A stretch of DNA of 50,351 nucleotides from Methylotenera_A sp049687015 (lineage in GTDB: Bacteria; Pseudomonadota; Gammaproteobacteria; Burkholderiales; Methylophilaceae). Each line of letters opens with the position of its first letter. Position 1 is the first letter of the stretch. Shown here one piece after another: positions 42,610 to 50,351 of the stretch. A model generated the notes under the pieces. It was not told where the DNA came from. It did no database searches and was given only the letters and a program-made list of their open reading frames with translations. The stretch lies in contig JBAVIP010000049.1 in NCBI GenBank assembly GCA_049687015.1, positions 1-50,351 on the forward strand, given 5' to 3'. The position numbers were made by a program, and so were the translations under genes.

Positions 42610-44052
42610 ATGAGCATCAAAAAAAGATTAACCACCGCGGCCGGCGCGCCCGTGCCAGATAACCAGAACACCATGACCGCTGGTCCGCGCGGCCCGGCGT
42701 TGTTGCAAGACGTATGGTTGTTAGAAAAACTTGCACACTTTGATAGAGAAGTGATTCCAGAGCGTCGTATGCATGCCAAAGGTTCCGGTGCTTACGGTAC
42801 TTTCACCGTTACCAACGACATTACTCAATACACCCGCGCAAAAATCTTCTCGCAAGTGGGCAAAAAAACCGAGTTATTTGCTCGCTTTACCACTGTGGCA
42901 GGCGAACGCGGCGCGGCGGATGCCGAACGCGACATTCGCGGTTTTGCATTAAAGTTTTATACCGAGGAAGGCAACTGGGATTTAGTCGGCAACAATACGC
43001 CTGTATTCTTCTTGCGCGACCCGTTGAAATTCCCAGATTTGAATCACGCCGTGAAACGCGACCCACGCACCAACATGCGCAGCGCTGAAAACAACTGGGA
43101 TTTCTGGACATCCTTGCCCGAAGCCCTGCACCAGGTGACTATTGTGATGAGTGACCGCGGCTTGCCTGCGACGTACCGCCACATGCATGGCTTTGGCAGC
43201 CACACGTTTAGTTTTATCAATGCTAAAAATGAGCGTTTTTGGGTGAAATTCCACTTCCGCTCACAGCAAGGCATTAAAAACTTAACCGATGCCGAGGCGG
43301 AAGCGATTGTCGGTAAAGATCGCGAAAGCCATCAGCGTGACCTCTATGAATCGATAGAAAAAGGTGACTTTCCGAAATGGAGGCTATTTATACAAGTTAT
43401 GCCGGAGAAAGATGCGGGTTCTTACCACATCAACCCGTTCGATTTGACCAAAGTGTGGCCGCATGGCGATTACCCGTTGATTGAAGTGGGCGAGTTTGAG
43501 CTTAACCGCAACCCGGAAAACTTTTTTGCAGAAGTTGAGCAATCGGCTTTTAACCCGGCGGCGGTTGTGCCCGGTATCAGCTTTTCGCCAGATAAGATGC
43601 TTCAGGCGCGTTTGTTCTCTTACGGTGATGCACAGCGTTACAGGTTGGGCGTTAACCATCACCAGATACCTGTAAATGCGCCTAAGTGCCCATTCCATAG
43701 TTATCACCGTGATGGCGCGATGCGTATTGACGGTAATCAGGGTTCTACGATTGGCTACGAGCCGAATAGCAAAGGCGAATGGCAAGAACAACCTGATTTT
43801 TCAGAGCCGCCACTAGCCGTTGAAGGCATGGCCGATCACTGGAATCACCGCGTGGATGAAGATTACTACAGTCAGCCCGGCGCTTTGTTCCGCTTGATGA
43901 CGCCCGCGCAACAGCAAATGTTGTTTGAAAACACCGCACGCTCAGTTGGCGGTGCTTCGGTGGAGATTCAAAAACGCCACATTGCCAACTGCAGCAAAGC
44001 TGACCCTGCTTACGGCGCAGGCGTTGCCAAAGCATTAGGTTTAAAAATTTAA
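42610..44052 (+). CDS. katA: Monofunctional haem catalase
   Basis: Clade-3 (small-subunit) catalase of 480 residues. The distal histidine is His55 in RRMHAKGSG, the distal asparagine is in GNNTPVFFLRDP (near 128), and the proximal haem tyrosine is in RLFSYGDAQRYRLG. NADPH-binding region residues are present. It lies opposite oxyR with a short ORF between and ends in a strong terminator. Regulation by OxyR is inferred from the arrangement. Confidence 0.96.
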   Translation: MSIKKRLTTAAGAPVPDNQNTMTAGPRGPALLQDVWLLEKLAHFDREVIPERRMHAKGSGAYGTFTVTNDITQYTRAKIFSQVGKKTELFARFTTVAGERGAADAERDIRGFALKFYTEEGNWDLVGNNTPVFFLRDPLKFPDLNHAVKRDPRTNMRSAENNWDFWTSLPEALHQVTIVMSDRGLPATYRHMHGFGSHTFSFINAKNERFWVKFHFRSQQGIKNLTDAEAEAIVGKDRESHQRDLYESIEKGDFPKWRLFIQVMPEKDAGSYHINPFDLTKVWPHGDYPLIEVGEFELNRNPENFFAEVEQSAFNPAAVVPGISFSPDKMLQARLFSYGDAQRYRLGVNHHQIPVNAPKCPFHSYHRDGAMRIDGNQGSTIGYEPNSKGEWQEQPDFSEPPLAVEGMADHWNHRVDEDYYSQPGALFRLMTPAQQQMLFENTARSVGGASVEIQKRHIANCSKADPAYGAGVAKALGLKI

Positions 44053-44077
44053 GTATTTACTCCCTGCCCCGCGCAAA

Positions 44078-44116
44078 GCCCGTCCTCGAGTGTTTGAATC
44101 GGGGACGGGCTTTTTT
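44078..44116 (+). terminator. Intrinsic terminator after katA
   Basis: An 11-bp stem (44078-44088 with 44100-44110, one G-U pair; core GCCCGTCC/GGACGGGC) is followed by six Ts. Confidence 0.9.
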
Positions 44117-44205
44117 ATTTTGACATTAAGCTTTTAGCCTTACAGGCGACAAAATAAAGTGCTTATCACTTAAAATAACTCTATTAACTGCTAACGGAAA
44201 TGACG

Positions 44206-44370
44206 ATGAAAACTTGGATGTGCGTGGTTTGCGGTTTGATTTATGAAGAAGAAAAAGGCTGGCCGGAAGACGGTATTCCGCCCGGTACGCGCTGGGAAGA
44301 TGTGCCTGCAGACTGGAAATGCCCGGAATGTGGCGCAGGCAAAGCTGAGTTTGAAATGGTGGAGTTTTAA
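44206..44370 (+). CDS. Rubredoxin
   Basis: A 54-residue rubredoxin. One iron is held by four cysteines: Cys6 and Cys9 in CVVCGLIY, and Cys39 and Cys42 in CPECGAGK. The conserved aromatic and acidic residues (Tyr13, Trp30, Trp37) are present. The ATG at 44206 fits an upstream AACGGAA; an ATG at 44200 would add two residues. It sits between katA and a HEPN gene and may carry electrons for peroxide or superoxide reduction, though no rubredoxin reductase or rubrerythrin is adjacent. Confidence 0.93.
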   Translation: MKTWMCVVCGLIYEEEKGWPEDGIPPGTRWEDVPADWKCPECGAGKAEFEMVEF

Positions 44371-44478
44371 AGACTTTTAATTTAAGACAACTCAATTTAA
44401 TAAAAATAGATGCCATGAGAGGCAATATCTATGCGGATTGCAGAGCAATTGTTTTATTAATTATTATAACTAACTGCA

Positions 44479-45822
44479 CTATTGTATTTGCTCGGTTTTT
44501 GGTGGAATCACTCTATCTAACCAAAAATCTACATCTAGTTTTTCATTGCTCGTAAACGCATCTTCCATCAAGAATCGAGTGACACAATCTCGCAAACATT
44601 GTTTTGCTAAAGTAGCGTGTTCGTGAATAAGAGCGGCATCTTTTGACCCCAAATTTAACCCTCCATGTACTACTCTGTTTCTAGTCTTTTGGATGTCTCT
44701 AATATTCTCATATCTGCTTCGACGATCATCCACATTACCCATGTAAGCATAGTTCAAAGCAACTCGAAAAGATAATTCACTGTTGTCATTTGGATTTAGT
44801 AACACCTCAAGCCCAATAACGGCATCAAGTAATGAATCAACCGGTGATAAACGGTTTTCTGCATCTAATAAACGAGCTGATGCGATTTTTACCTCGTCAC
44901 GCTTATTTAATATGATTTTTTTATACAAAGTTACAAATAATTCTATTTCTTCATCATTTAACTCCATGAATGAAAAAGGATTTCTAATCAGCGGAGCAGA
45001 ACTATGACCACTCATATTTGGCAAAATTGTTGGGTAAATTGTTCTAAAACTAACCAATATACCCACCCTACCTAGCTTAAGGACATGAAGGGCACAAAAC
45101 ACTGAATCTAGTATTTTTTGCGTTTGTAATGAAAACTCAAAATTGCTTGCCTCTACCTCGTAATTTTCACTTAGCTTCACACTAATTGGCTGAGTTATAA
45201 CTAGTGCAGTGGTTGAAAAACTAGACGTGAAATCATACCTACTTTCCGATGAAACATCATTGCTACCCATGTCGGATATTTCATCGGCTGTTAAATGCCG
45301 AATACAAACATTCTTTTCTAGCTCTATTTGGTTTATATTTTCTGGTAGCTTAAGCCCACAAAGTACAGTTAATACCTCCTGTGTTGCTAAACCTTTTAAT
45401 AAAATTTGATTTAGCTCGGCAATAACTTGCCCTATAGCAGACTCTTTGGATATGCCTAAACCTATTTTACTAATTACCGCTTTACAAAGCGGCATTACTA
45501 AACCAAAAACATCTTGGATTTTTTGCATCCCTTCCTGGTGTATAACATAACCTAGTAGCGCTGGATGGTGTTTACGAATTTCTATATTCAATAAATTTAA
45601 AATCTCTAATTCGCTATATTTTTTACGAAACCCAATCCATGTCTGTACGCCGCTATATGGTTCAATATTAATTGAAAAACTTCCTTCTCCAGTTGGTCTA
45701 AGTACGCGTTTCCAATCCAAATGAGGTTCTATTTGCCAAAGAGGAACCAACTCCAAAAGTGCCGCTTGTAGTAACTGATGAATATTTTTACTAAGGCCAA
45801 CGGATTTAACTGGTAGAGACAA
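44479..45822 (-). CDS. ApeA-like HEPN-domain protein
   Basis: A protein of about 447 residues. Its C-terminal 110 residues carry the HEPN motif RNRVVHGG (R-x4-H) in DIQKTRNRVVHGGL, with the leucine-rich LLDAVIGLEVLLNP and SELSFRVALNYAYM helices typical of ApeA-like HEPN proteins, a group that includes phage-defence effectors. The N-terminal 330 residues are not recognised. It is A/T-richer than gyrB. The frame is open to 45873 inside gyrB; a TTG at 45822, two bases after the gyrB stop, has GGA eight bases before it and suggests coupling to gyrB. The ATG at 45873 would add 17 residues. Anti-phage function is inferred only. Confidence 0.65.
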   Translation of the reverse strand: MSLPVKSVGLSKNIHQLLQAALLELVPLWQIEPHLDWKRVLRPTGEGSFSINIEPYSGVQTWIGFRKKYSELEILNLLNIEIRKHHPALLGYVIHQEGMQKIQDVFGLVMPLCKAVISKIGLGISKESAIGQVIAELNQILLKGLATQEVLTVLCGLKLPENINQIELEKNVCIRHLTADEISDMGSNDVSSESRYDFTSSFSTTALVITQPISVKLSENYEVEASNFEFSLQTQKILDSVFCALHVLKLGRVGILVSFRTIYPTILPNMSGHSSAPLIRNPFSFMELNDEEIELFVTLYKKIILNKRDEVKIASARLLDAENRLSPVDSLLDAVIGLEVLLNPNDNSELSFRVALNYAYMGNVDDRRSRYENIRDIQKTRNRVVHGGLNLGSKDAALIHEHATLAKQCLRDCVTRFLMEDAFTSNEKLDVDFWLDRVIPPKTEQIQ

Positions 45823-45823
45823 A

Positions 45824-48238
45824 TTAAATATCCAAATTACTTGCACCCAACGCATTGCTTTCAATAAATGCACGGCGCGGTTCGACGTTATCGCCCATCA
45901 GCGTGGTGAAAATCTCATCGGCGGCAATGGCGTCATCAATCTGCACCTTAAGCAAGCGGCGCACTTTCGGGTCCATGGTAGTTTCCCACAGCTGTTCCGG
46001 GTTCATCTCACCCAAGCCTTTGTAACGCTGTATATTGAGCGTGTTTTTAGCCTCAGCCAGCAGCCAATCCAGCGCTTGTTTAAAGGTGCTTACCACTTGC
46101 TCTTTCTCGTTACGTTTAACCACTGCACCCGCGCCAATTAAGCCGTGCAGCATGGTAGATACTTTTAGAATCTGCCTGTAATCGCCGCTGCTTAAAAACT
46201 CGGCATCTATCACGCAGCATTGCAGGTTGCCATGCACATATTTATTCACTTCTAATCGATAAGTGTTGGTTTCTGCATCAAAGCCTACAATCACCTCGCT
46301 GCCAATTGCGCCTAAAATGGGGCGTAATTGCTCGGCCACTTTATTGGCATTGGCCTCGCTGCTTAAGTCGATTTCACCTACATCCTGGATCGCACGCAGC
46401 ACGCTTTCGTCATACAGCGCGGCGATGCGACGAATTACCGCTTCAGTGAGCACCATTTGCTTGGCAATCTCTGCCAACGGGTCGCCTGTGAGCACGCCTG
46501 CATTGGTTTTGGTATCAAGCTCTGCGCCTTTTAGGGCAGAATTGAGCAGGTAAATATCCAGTTCTTGCTGATCTTTTAAATAACGCTCGTCTTTACCCTG
46601 CTTAACCTTGTACAGCGGCGGCTGCGCGATATAAATATGGCCGCGCTCTACCAGCTCGGTCATTTGGCGGTAGAAGAAGGTGAGCAACAGCGTGCGGATG
46701 TGTGCGCCATCGACGTCCGCATCGGTCATGATGATGATGCGGTGGTAGCGCAACTTTTCTGCATTAAAGTCGGCTTTGCCAATACTTGTTCCGAGTGCAG
46801 TTATCAGTGTTGCGATTTCTTGTGAGCCTAATAATTTATCAAAACGTGCTTTTTCCACGTTTAAAATTTTACCTTTTAGCGGCAATATAGCCTGGTTTTT
46901 ACGGTCGCGCCCTTGTTTGGCCGAACCGCCTGCAGAGTCACCCTCCACCAGGTAAAGTTCGCATAAAGCCGGATCTTTCTCTTGGCAATCTGCAAGCTTG
47001 CCTGGCAAGCCCATGGTATCCATTACGCCTTTACGGCGAGTGATTTCACGCGCTTTACGCGCGGCTTCGCGTGCACGTGCGGCCTCGACAATTTTGCCGC
47101 AAATAATTTTTGCATCGGCCGGGTTTTCGGCCAGAAATTCAGCTAACTTTGCAGAAACTACTTCTGAAACAACCGGCTGCACCTCAGATGAAACCAGTTT
47201 GTCTTTAGTTTGCGATGAAAACTTAGGGTCTGGCACTTTAACCGAAAGCACACAGGTAATGCCTTCGCGCATGTCATCGCCGGTGGTTTCTACTTTGGCT
47301 TTTTTCGCCATTTCGGTTTGTTCTATATACTGGTTTAAGGTGCGCGTCATTGCGGTGCGTAAGCCCGTCAAATGGGTGCCGCCGTCGCGTTGTGGGATGT
47401 TATTGGTAAAGCATTGTACCGTCTCAGAGTATGAATCGTTCCATTGCATGGCAACCTCGATTGTCATGCCATCCTTTTCGCCCATAGCGTAAAAGGTTTT
47501 AGGATGCAGCACGGTTTTGCTGCGGTTTATATACTCTACAAAGCCTTTAATGCCGCCGGCGTGAGCAAAATTTTCTGATTTTCCACTACGTTGATCAATT
47601 AGCTCAATTTTTACGCCGTAATTTAAAAACGATAACTCGCGAATTCGCTTAGCTAAGATTTCAAAGTGATATTCCACCAAAACAAAAGTTTCAACAGCAG
47701 CCAAAAAGTGCACCTCGGTACCTGTTTTATCTGTTTTACCAGTTAATACCAATGGCGCTACTGGCACACCACGCTTAAACTCCATTTGATGCACTTGGCC
47801 ATTGCGGTAAATTTTTAAGCGCAACCAATCGGAAAGCGCATTGACCACAGAAACACCCACACCATGCAAGCCGCCAGATACTTTGTAGGAGTTTTGATCG
47901 AACTTGCCGCCCGCATGCAGCTCTGTCATCACAATTTCTGCGGCCGAGCGTTTCGGATCATGTTTATCGTCATCTTTAATATCGGTAGGAATGCCCCTGC
48001 CGTTGTCTGAGACGCTGATACTGTTATCAGGATGGATGATGACCTTGATATCATCGCAATGTCCGGCTAGCGCCTCGTCAATAGCGTTATCGAGCACCTC
48101 GAACACCATGTGGTGCAAACCGGAGCCATCAGATGTATCGCCTATGTACATGCCGGGGCGTTTGCGCACGGCATCCAGGCCTTCTAAAATTTTAATGCTG
48201 TCTGAGTTGTATTCTGGTTGTGCTGGAGCTTTTGCCAT
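45824..48238 (-). CDS. gyrB: DNA gyrase subunit B
   Basis: ATPase subunit of gyrase, 804 residues. The GHKL ATPase shows RKRPGMYIGDTSDGSGLHHM and VLDNAIDEALAGHCD; the TOPRIM domain has EGDSAGGSAKQGRD; the tail IQRYKGLGEMNPEQLWETTM is conserved. It ends at DNVEPRRAFIESNAL and is followed by the HEPN gene. Standard dnaA-dnaN-gyrB order without recF between dnaN and gyrB, as in many Betaproteobacteria. Confidence 0.97.
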   Translation of the reverse strand: MAKAPAQPEYNSDSIKILEGLDAVRKRPGMYIGDTSDGSGLHHMVFEVLDNAIDEALAGHCDDIKVIIHPDNSISVSDNGRGIPTDIKDDDKHDPKRSAAEIVMTELHAGGKFDQNSYKVSGGLHGVGVSVVNALSDWLRLKIYRNGQVHQMEFKRGVPVAPLVLTGKTDKTGTEVHFLAAVETFVLVEYHFEILAKRIRELSFLNYGVKIELIDQRSGKSENFAHAGGIKGFVEYINRSKTVLHPKTFYAMGEKDGMTIEVAMQWNDSYSETVQCFTNNIPQRDGGTHLTGLRTAMTRTLNQYIEQTEMAKKAKVETTGDDMREGITCVLSVKVPDPKFSSQTKDKLVSSEVQPVVSEVVSAKLAEFLAENPADAKIICGKIVEAARAREAARKAREITRRKGVMDTMGLPGKLADCQEKDPALCELYLVEGDSAGGSAKQGRDRKNQAILPLKGKILNVEKARFDKLLGSQEIATLITALGTSIGKADFNAEKLRYHRIIIMTDADVDGAHIRTLLLTFFYRQMTELVERGHIYIAQPPLYKVKQGKDERYLKDQQELDIYLLNSALKGAELDTKTNAGVLTGDPLAEIAKQMVLTEAVIRRIAALYDESVLRAIQDVGEIDLSSEANANKVAEQLRPILGAIGSEVIVGFDAETNTYRLEVNKYVHGNLQCCVIDAEFLSSGDYRQILKVSTMLHGLIGAGAVVKRNEKEQVVSTFKQALDWLLAEAKNTLNIQRYKGLGEMNPEQLWETTMDPKVRRLLKVQIDDAIAADEIFTTLMGDNVEPRRAFIESNALGASNLDI

Positions 48239-48286
48239 AATCGTTTCTTTTAAATAATTTTAGGTTTTGTTAAGTTTTAAATTGGT

Positions 48287-49387
48287 TTAAATGCGCATTG
48301 GCATGACCACGTATTTGTAATTTTCATCATTGGGCACAGTAATCAAGCAGCTGCTATTAGCATCGGCAAACGAAAAATTAATATTTTCATCGCTGACGTT
48401 ATTTAGCACATCGATTAAATACGTGACGTTAAAACCAATATCCAAACTATCCTTGGTGTAATCAATTTCAAGTTCTTCTTCGGCCTCTTCTTGCTCGGTA
48501 TTGGTGCTAATAAGTTTAAGATTGTTATTACTTAGCACCATACGAATGCCGCGATATTTTTCGTTGGATAAAATAGATGCGCGCTGCATGGCGGTGAGTA
48601 CGGTCAATCGATTTACGCTAAACGTATTTTGATGGCCACTAGGAATCACGCGATTATAGTCTGGAAACTTACCATCGATCACTTTAGAAATTAATCGAAT
48701 ATCACTAAACGTAAAGTTTACCTGGCCTGCATTGATTTCAATGCTTACCTCTTCCTCACTATCATTAAGCAGCTTAATCAGTTCTATCACTGTTTTGCGT
48801 GGCAAGATAACTTCAGTTTTTTCGTAGCTTTGATTAAGGGTGGTTGAAGTAAAACTTAAACGATGGCCATCGGTGCCCACTACGTTTAATTTATTTTCAT
48901 TCACTTCTAACAATAGGCCATTGAGATAATAACGAATATCTTGCTGCGCCATGGCAAATTCAACTTGTTTCAGCAATTTTTTTAGCGCGATTTGGCTAAT
49001 ATTAACCAGCGTTCCGTTACCCGCCGCCTTGGTCATGATTGGGTAATCTGCCGCTGGTAAGGTCTGCAAATTAAATCGGCTTTTACCGGATTTAACCGTA
49101 ATGCGACTATCGTTACTGACCATATCAATATCTACGCCTTCAGGCAGTGAACGGCAAATATCTAATAATTTTTTGGCTGAAATAGTAGTAGATAAATCAC
49201 CAGTAAATTTACTTTCAATATTTAACGAAATTTGCATTTCTAAATCTGTAGCTGTGAGCTGAATACTATTATTCTTTGCTTCCAGCAATAGATTTGAAAG
49301 TATAGGAAGCGTATGACGCCGCTCTACTATACTGCTGACACTGGTAAGTGGTTTTAACAGGATTTCGCGATTAATTTTAATTTGCAT
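48287..49387 (-). CDS. dnaN: DNA polymerase III beta sliding clamp
   Basis: Ring-shaped processivity clamp, 366 residues from the ATG at 49387 (QIKINREILLKPL), the same length as E. coli DnaN; the ATG at 49402 would add five residues. GGAAAA lies 7 bp upstream. Three clamp domains follow, with ERRHTLPILSNLLL, GTDGHRLSF, GKFPDYNRVIP and the C-terminal VVMPMRI, which is the family end. Confidence 0.97.
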   Translation of the reverse strand: MQIKINREILLKPLTSVSSIVERRHTLPILSNLLLEAKNNSIQLTATDLEMQISLNIESKFTGDLSTTISAKKLLDICRSLPEGVDIDMVSNDSRITVKSGKSRFNLQTLPAADYPIMTKAAGNGTLVNISQIALKKLLKQVEFAMAQQDIRYYLNGLLLEVNENKLNVVGTDGHRLSFTSTTLNQSYEKTEVILPRKTVIELIKLLNDSEEEVSIEINAGQVNFTFSDIRLISKVIDGKFPDYNRVIPSGHQNTFSVNRLTVLTAMQRASILSNEKYRGIRMVLSNNNLKLISTNTEQEEAEEELEIDYTKDSLDIGFNVTYLIDVLNNVSDENINFSFADANSSCLITVPNDENYKYVVMPMRI

Positions 49388-49681
49388 GGTTGAATTTTCC
49401 AAATGTACTGATATTAAGTTTTAAGTATTTAAAGGTTTTGTTTAATTAGTTGTTTAATATGTATTTAAAAATAATAGTAATAATAATGTGTACTTTTTCT
49501 GTTGATAAGCTTATTAAATTTAATTAAATCATCAAGTTGTTATCTCTTTAAGCTTGTTTAAAACAAACTTTTAGTTTGCGGATTAAATGTGTATAAAAAC
49601 ATTTTTATTTAAAATATGCGTTTAACCTTTATTTAATCCACAAGTTAATATTGCTTTAATCACAGCACATTTATTCAAAAT
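49388..49681. other. AT-rich dnaA-dnaN spacer with DnaA-box-like sites (possible origin element)
   Basis: This 294-bp gap is the most A/T-rich part of the window. It has one perfect DnaA box (TTATACACA, minus strand, 49588-49596) and two with one mismatch: TTATCAACA (minus, 49500-49508) and TAATCCACA (plus, 49634-49642). A run of trinucleotides TAA-TAG-TAA-TAA-TAA at 49472-49486 resembles a DnaA-trio and reads towards the boxes. It may be part of oriC or simply a DnaA-regulated region. Origin function is inferred. Confidence 0.45.
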
Positions 49682-50351
49682 TCAGTCTCTAATGACCTGC
49701 GTTAAAAAGCCAATATCTCGTGCAATGGCTTGATCATTTAAACGTAATTGTTCTATTTCTTCACAAGCATGCATGACAGTTGTGTGATGCCGGCTGCCAA
49801 ACGCCTCGCCTATTTCTGGAAAGCTGTGGTTGGTAAGCTCACGCGCTAAACTCATGGCAATCTGGCGAGGCCGGGCAAAATTACGCGAACGTTTTTTGCT
49901 ATGCATTTCACTTACCTTGATTTTGTAATAATCAGCGACTGTTTTTTGAATATTTTCGATAGTAATCTGGCGGCCACGTACCGCGATTAAATCACGAAGC
50001 GCGTCTTTTGCAAGATGAATATCAATGGCATGCCCAGTAAAATTAGCCATGGCGATAATACGGTTTAATGCACCTTCCAGCTCACGTACGCTGGAGCGAA
50101 TTTGTTTGGCAACGAAAAAGGCTACATCTTCATGCAGGTTGACTTTAGATTCTTCGGCTTTTTTAAGTAAAATTGCCACGCGCATTTCTAGCTCCGGCGG
50201 TTCGACAGCGACGGTTAAACCCCAACTAAAACGGGTACGCAAGCGTTCATCGACATCAATAATTTCTTTAGGATAAGTATCGCAAGTAATCACGATTTGT
50301 TTTTTTTCTTCAATCAGTGTGTTAAAGGCGTAAAAAAACTCTTCCTGGGTG
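49682..50351 (-). CDS. dnaA: Chromosomal replication initiator DnaA (5' end outside the window)
   Basis: C-terminal part of DnaA; the frame is open through the right edge (TQEEFFYAFNTLIEEKKQIV precedes the first internal ATG), so the gene is partial. It includes the end of the AAA+ domain with VDERLRTRFSWGL (the RSRF-like box VII arginine) and the DNA-binding domain IV with RPRQIAMSLARELTNHSFPE and the signature FGSRHHTTVMHACEEI. It lies upstream of dnaN and gyrB on the same strand. Confidence 0.97.
   Translation of the reverse strand, partial: TQEEFFYAFNTLIEEKKQIVITCDTYPKEIIDVDERLRTRFSWGLTVAVEPPELEMRVAILLKKAEESKVNLHEDVAFFVAKQIRSSVRELEGALNRIIAMANFTGHAIDIHLAKDALRDLIAVRGRQITIENIQKTVADYYKIKVSEMHSKKRSRNFARPRQIAMSLARELTNHSFPEIGEAFGSRHHTTVMHACEEIEQLRLNDQAIARDIGFLTQVIRD

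Noticed and set aside
1..50351. tRNA genes, CRISPR arrays, IS elements, prophage or integrase genes
   Set aside because: No cloverleaf, regularly spaced repeat, transposase or phage protein was recognised in any reading of the window.

Overview
The window reads as an ordinary chromosomal segment of a moderately AT-rich betaproteobacterium. Gene content and order point to the Methylophilaceae (a Methylotenera- or Methylophilus-like methylotroph): a free-standing pqqA, the argC/bactofilin/erpA block, rplM-rpsI, ubiA-ubiC-recG, spoT-rpoZ-gmk-yicC, a kinase/phosphatase pair, rph-rdgB-hemW, argH-algZ-algR-hemC-hemD and dnaA-dnaN-gyrB. The family assignment is inference from content; no database search was run.

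Layout. Positions 1-302 are the leader and tandem promoters of an rRNA operon that runs leftward out of the window. From 589 to 7 kb lie a lytic transglycosylase, tyrS, anmK, gltA, an orphan proteasome-fold Ntn-hydrolase and tesA. From 7 to 10.4 kb a leftward block holds erpA, a bactofilin, a short coiled-coil membrane protein, argC and rpsI/rplM. A FimV-like protein, ubiquinone genes and recG fill 10.5-16 kb. The stringent-response and nucleotide block spoT-rpoZ-gmk-yicC, Ser/Thr kinase plus PP2C, rph, rdgB and hemW fill 16-25 kb. A second FimV-like protein, argH, the AlgZ/AlgR-type two-component system, a small MscS-associated channel-like protein and hemC/hemD occupy 25-32 kb. A HEPN/zinc-ribbon gene sits right after hemD. 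A ferredoxin reductase, fxsA, dsbD and a TlpA-like thioredoxin follow, then aroQ-accB-accC-prmA and a DUF3426 protein to 41 kb. From 41 to 44.4 kb come pqqA, oxyR, a tiny ORF, katA and rubredoxin, which together look like a redox/peroxide region. The right end holds a HEPN (ApeA-like) gene, gyrB, dnaN, an AT-rich spacer with DnaA-box-like sites, and the 3' part of dnaA.

Most genes are housekeeping. The accessory or unexpected items are: (i) a proteasome-like Ntn-hydrolase with an apparent Thr/Asp/Lys active site and no ATPase partner beside it; (ii) two unrelated HEPN-motif proteins, each placed directly behind a housekeeping gene (hemD, gyrB); (iii) a duplicated 5' end of accC, 35 bp differing only at synonymous positions, separated from the real accC by an 83-bp GC-rich double-hairpin insert that yields a 38-codon ORF; (iv) a 24-codon ORF with a strong ribosome-binding site in the oxyR-katA gap; (v) an unlinked pqqA; (vi) mutually exclusive hairpins, one terminator-like, in the leader of the channel-like gene opposite hemC; and (vii) a recG whose family-length reading needs a CTG start. 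No tRNA, IS element, prophage or CRISPR array was recognised.
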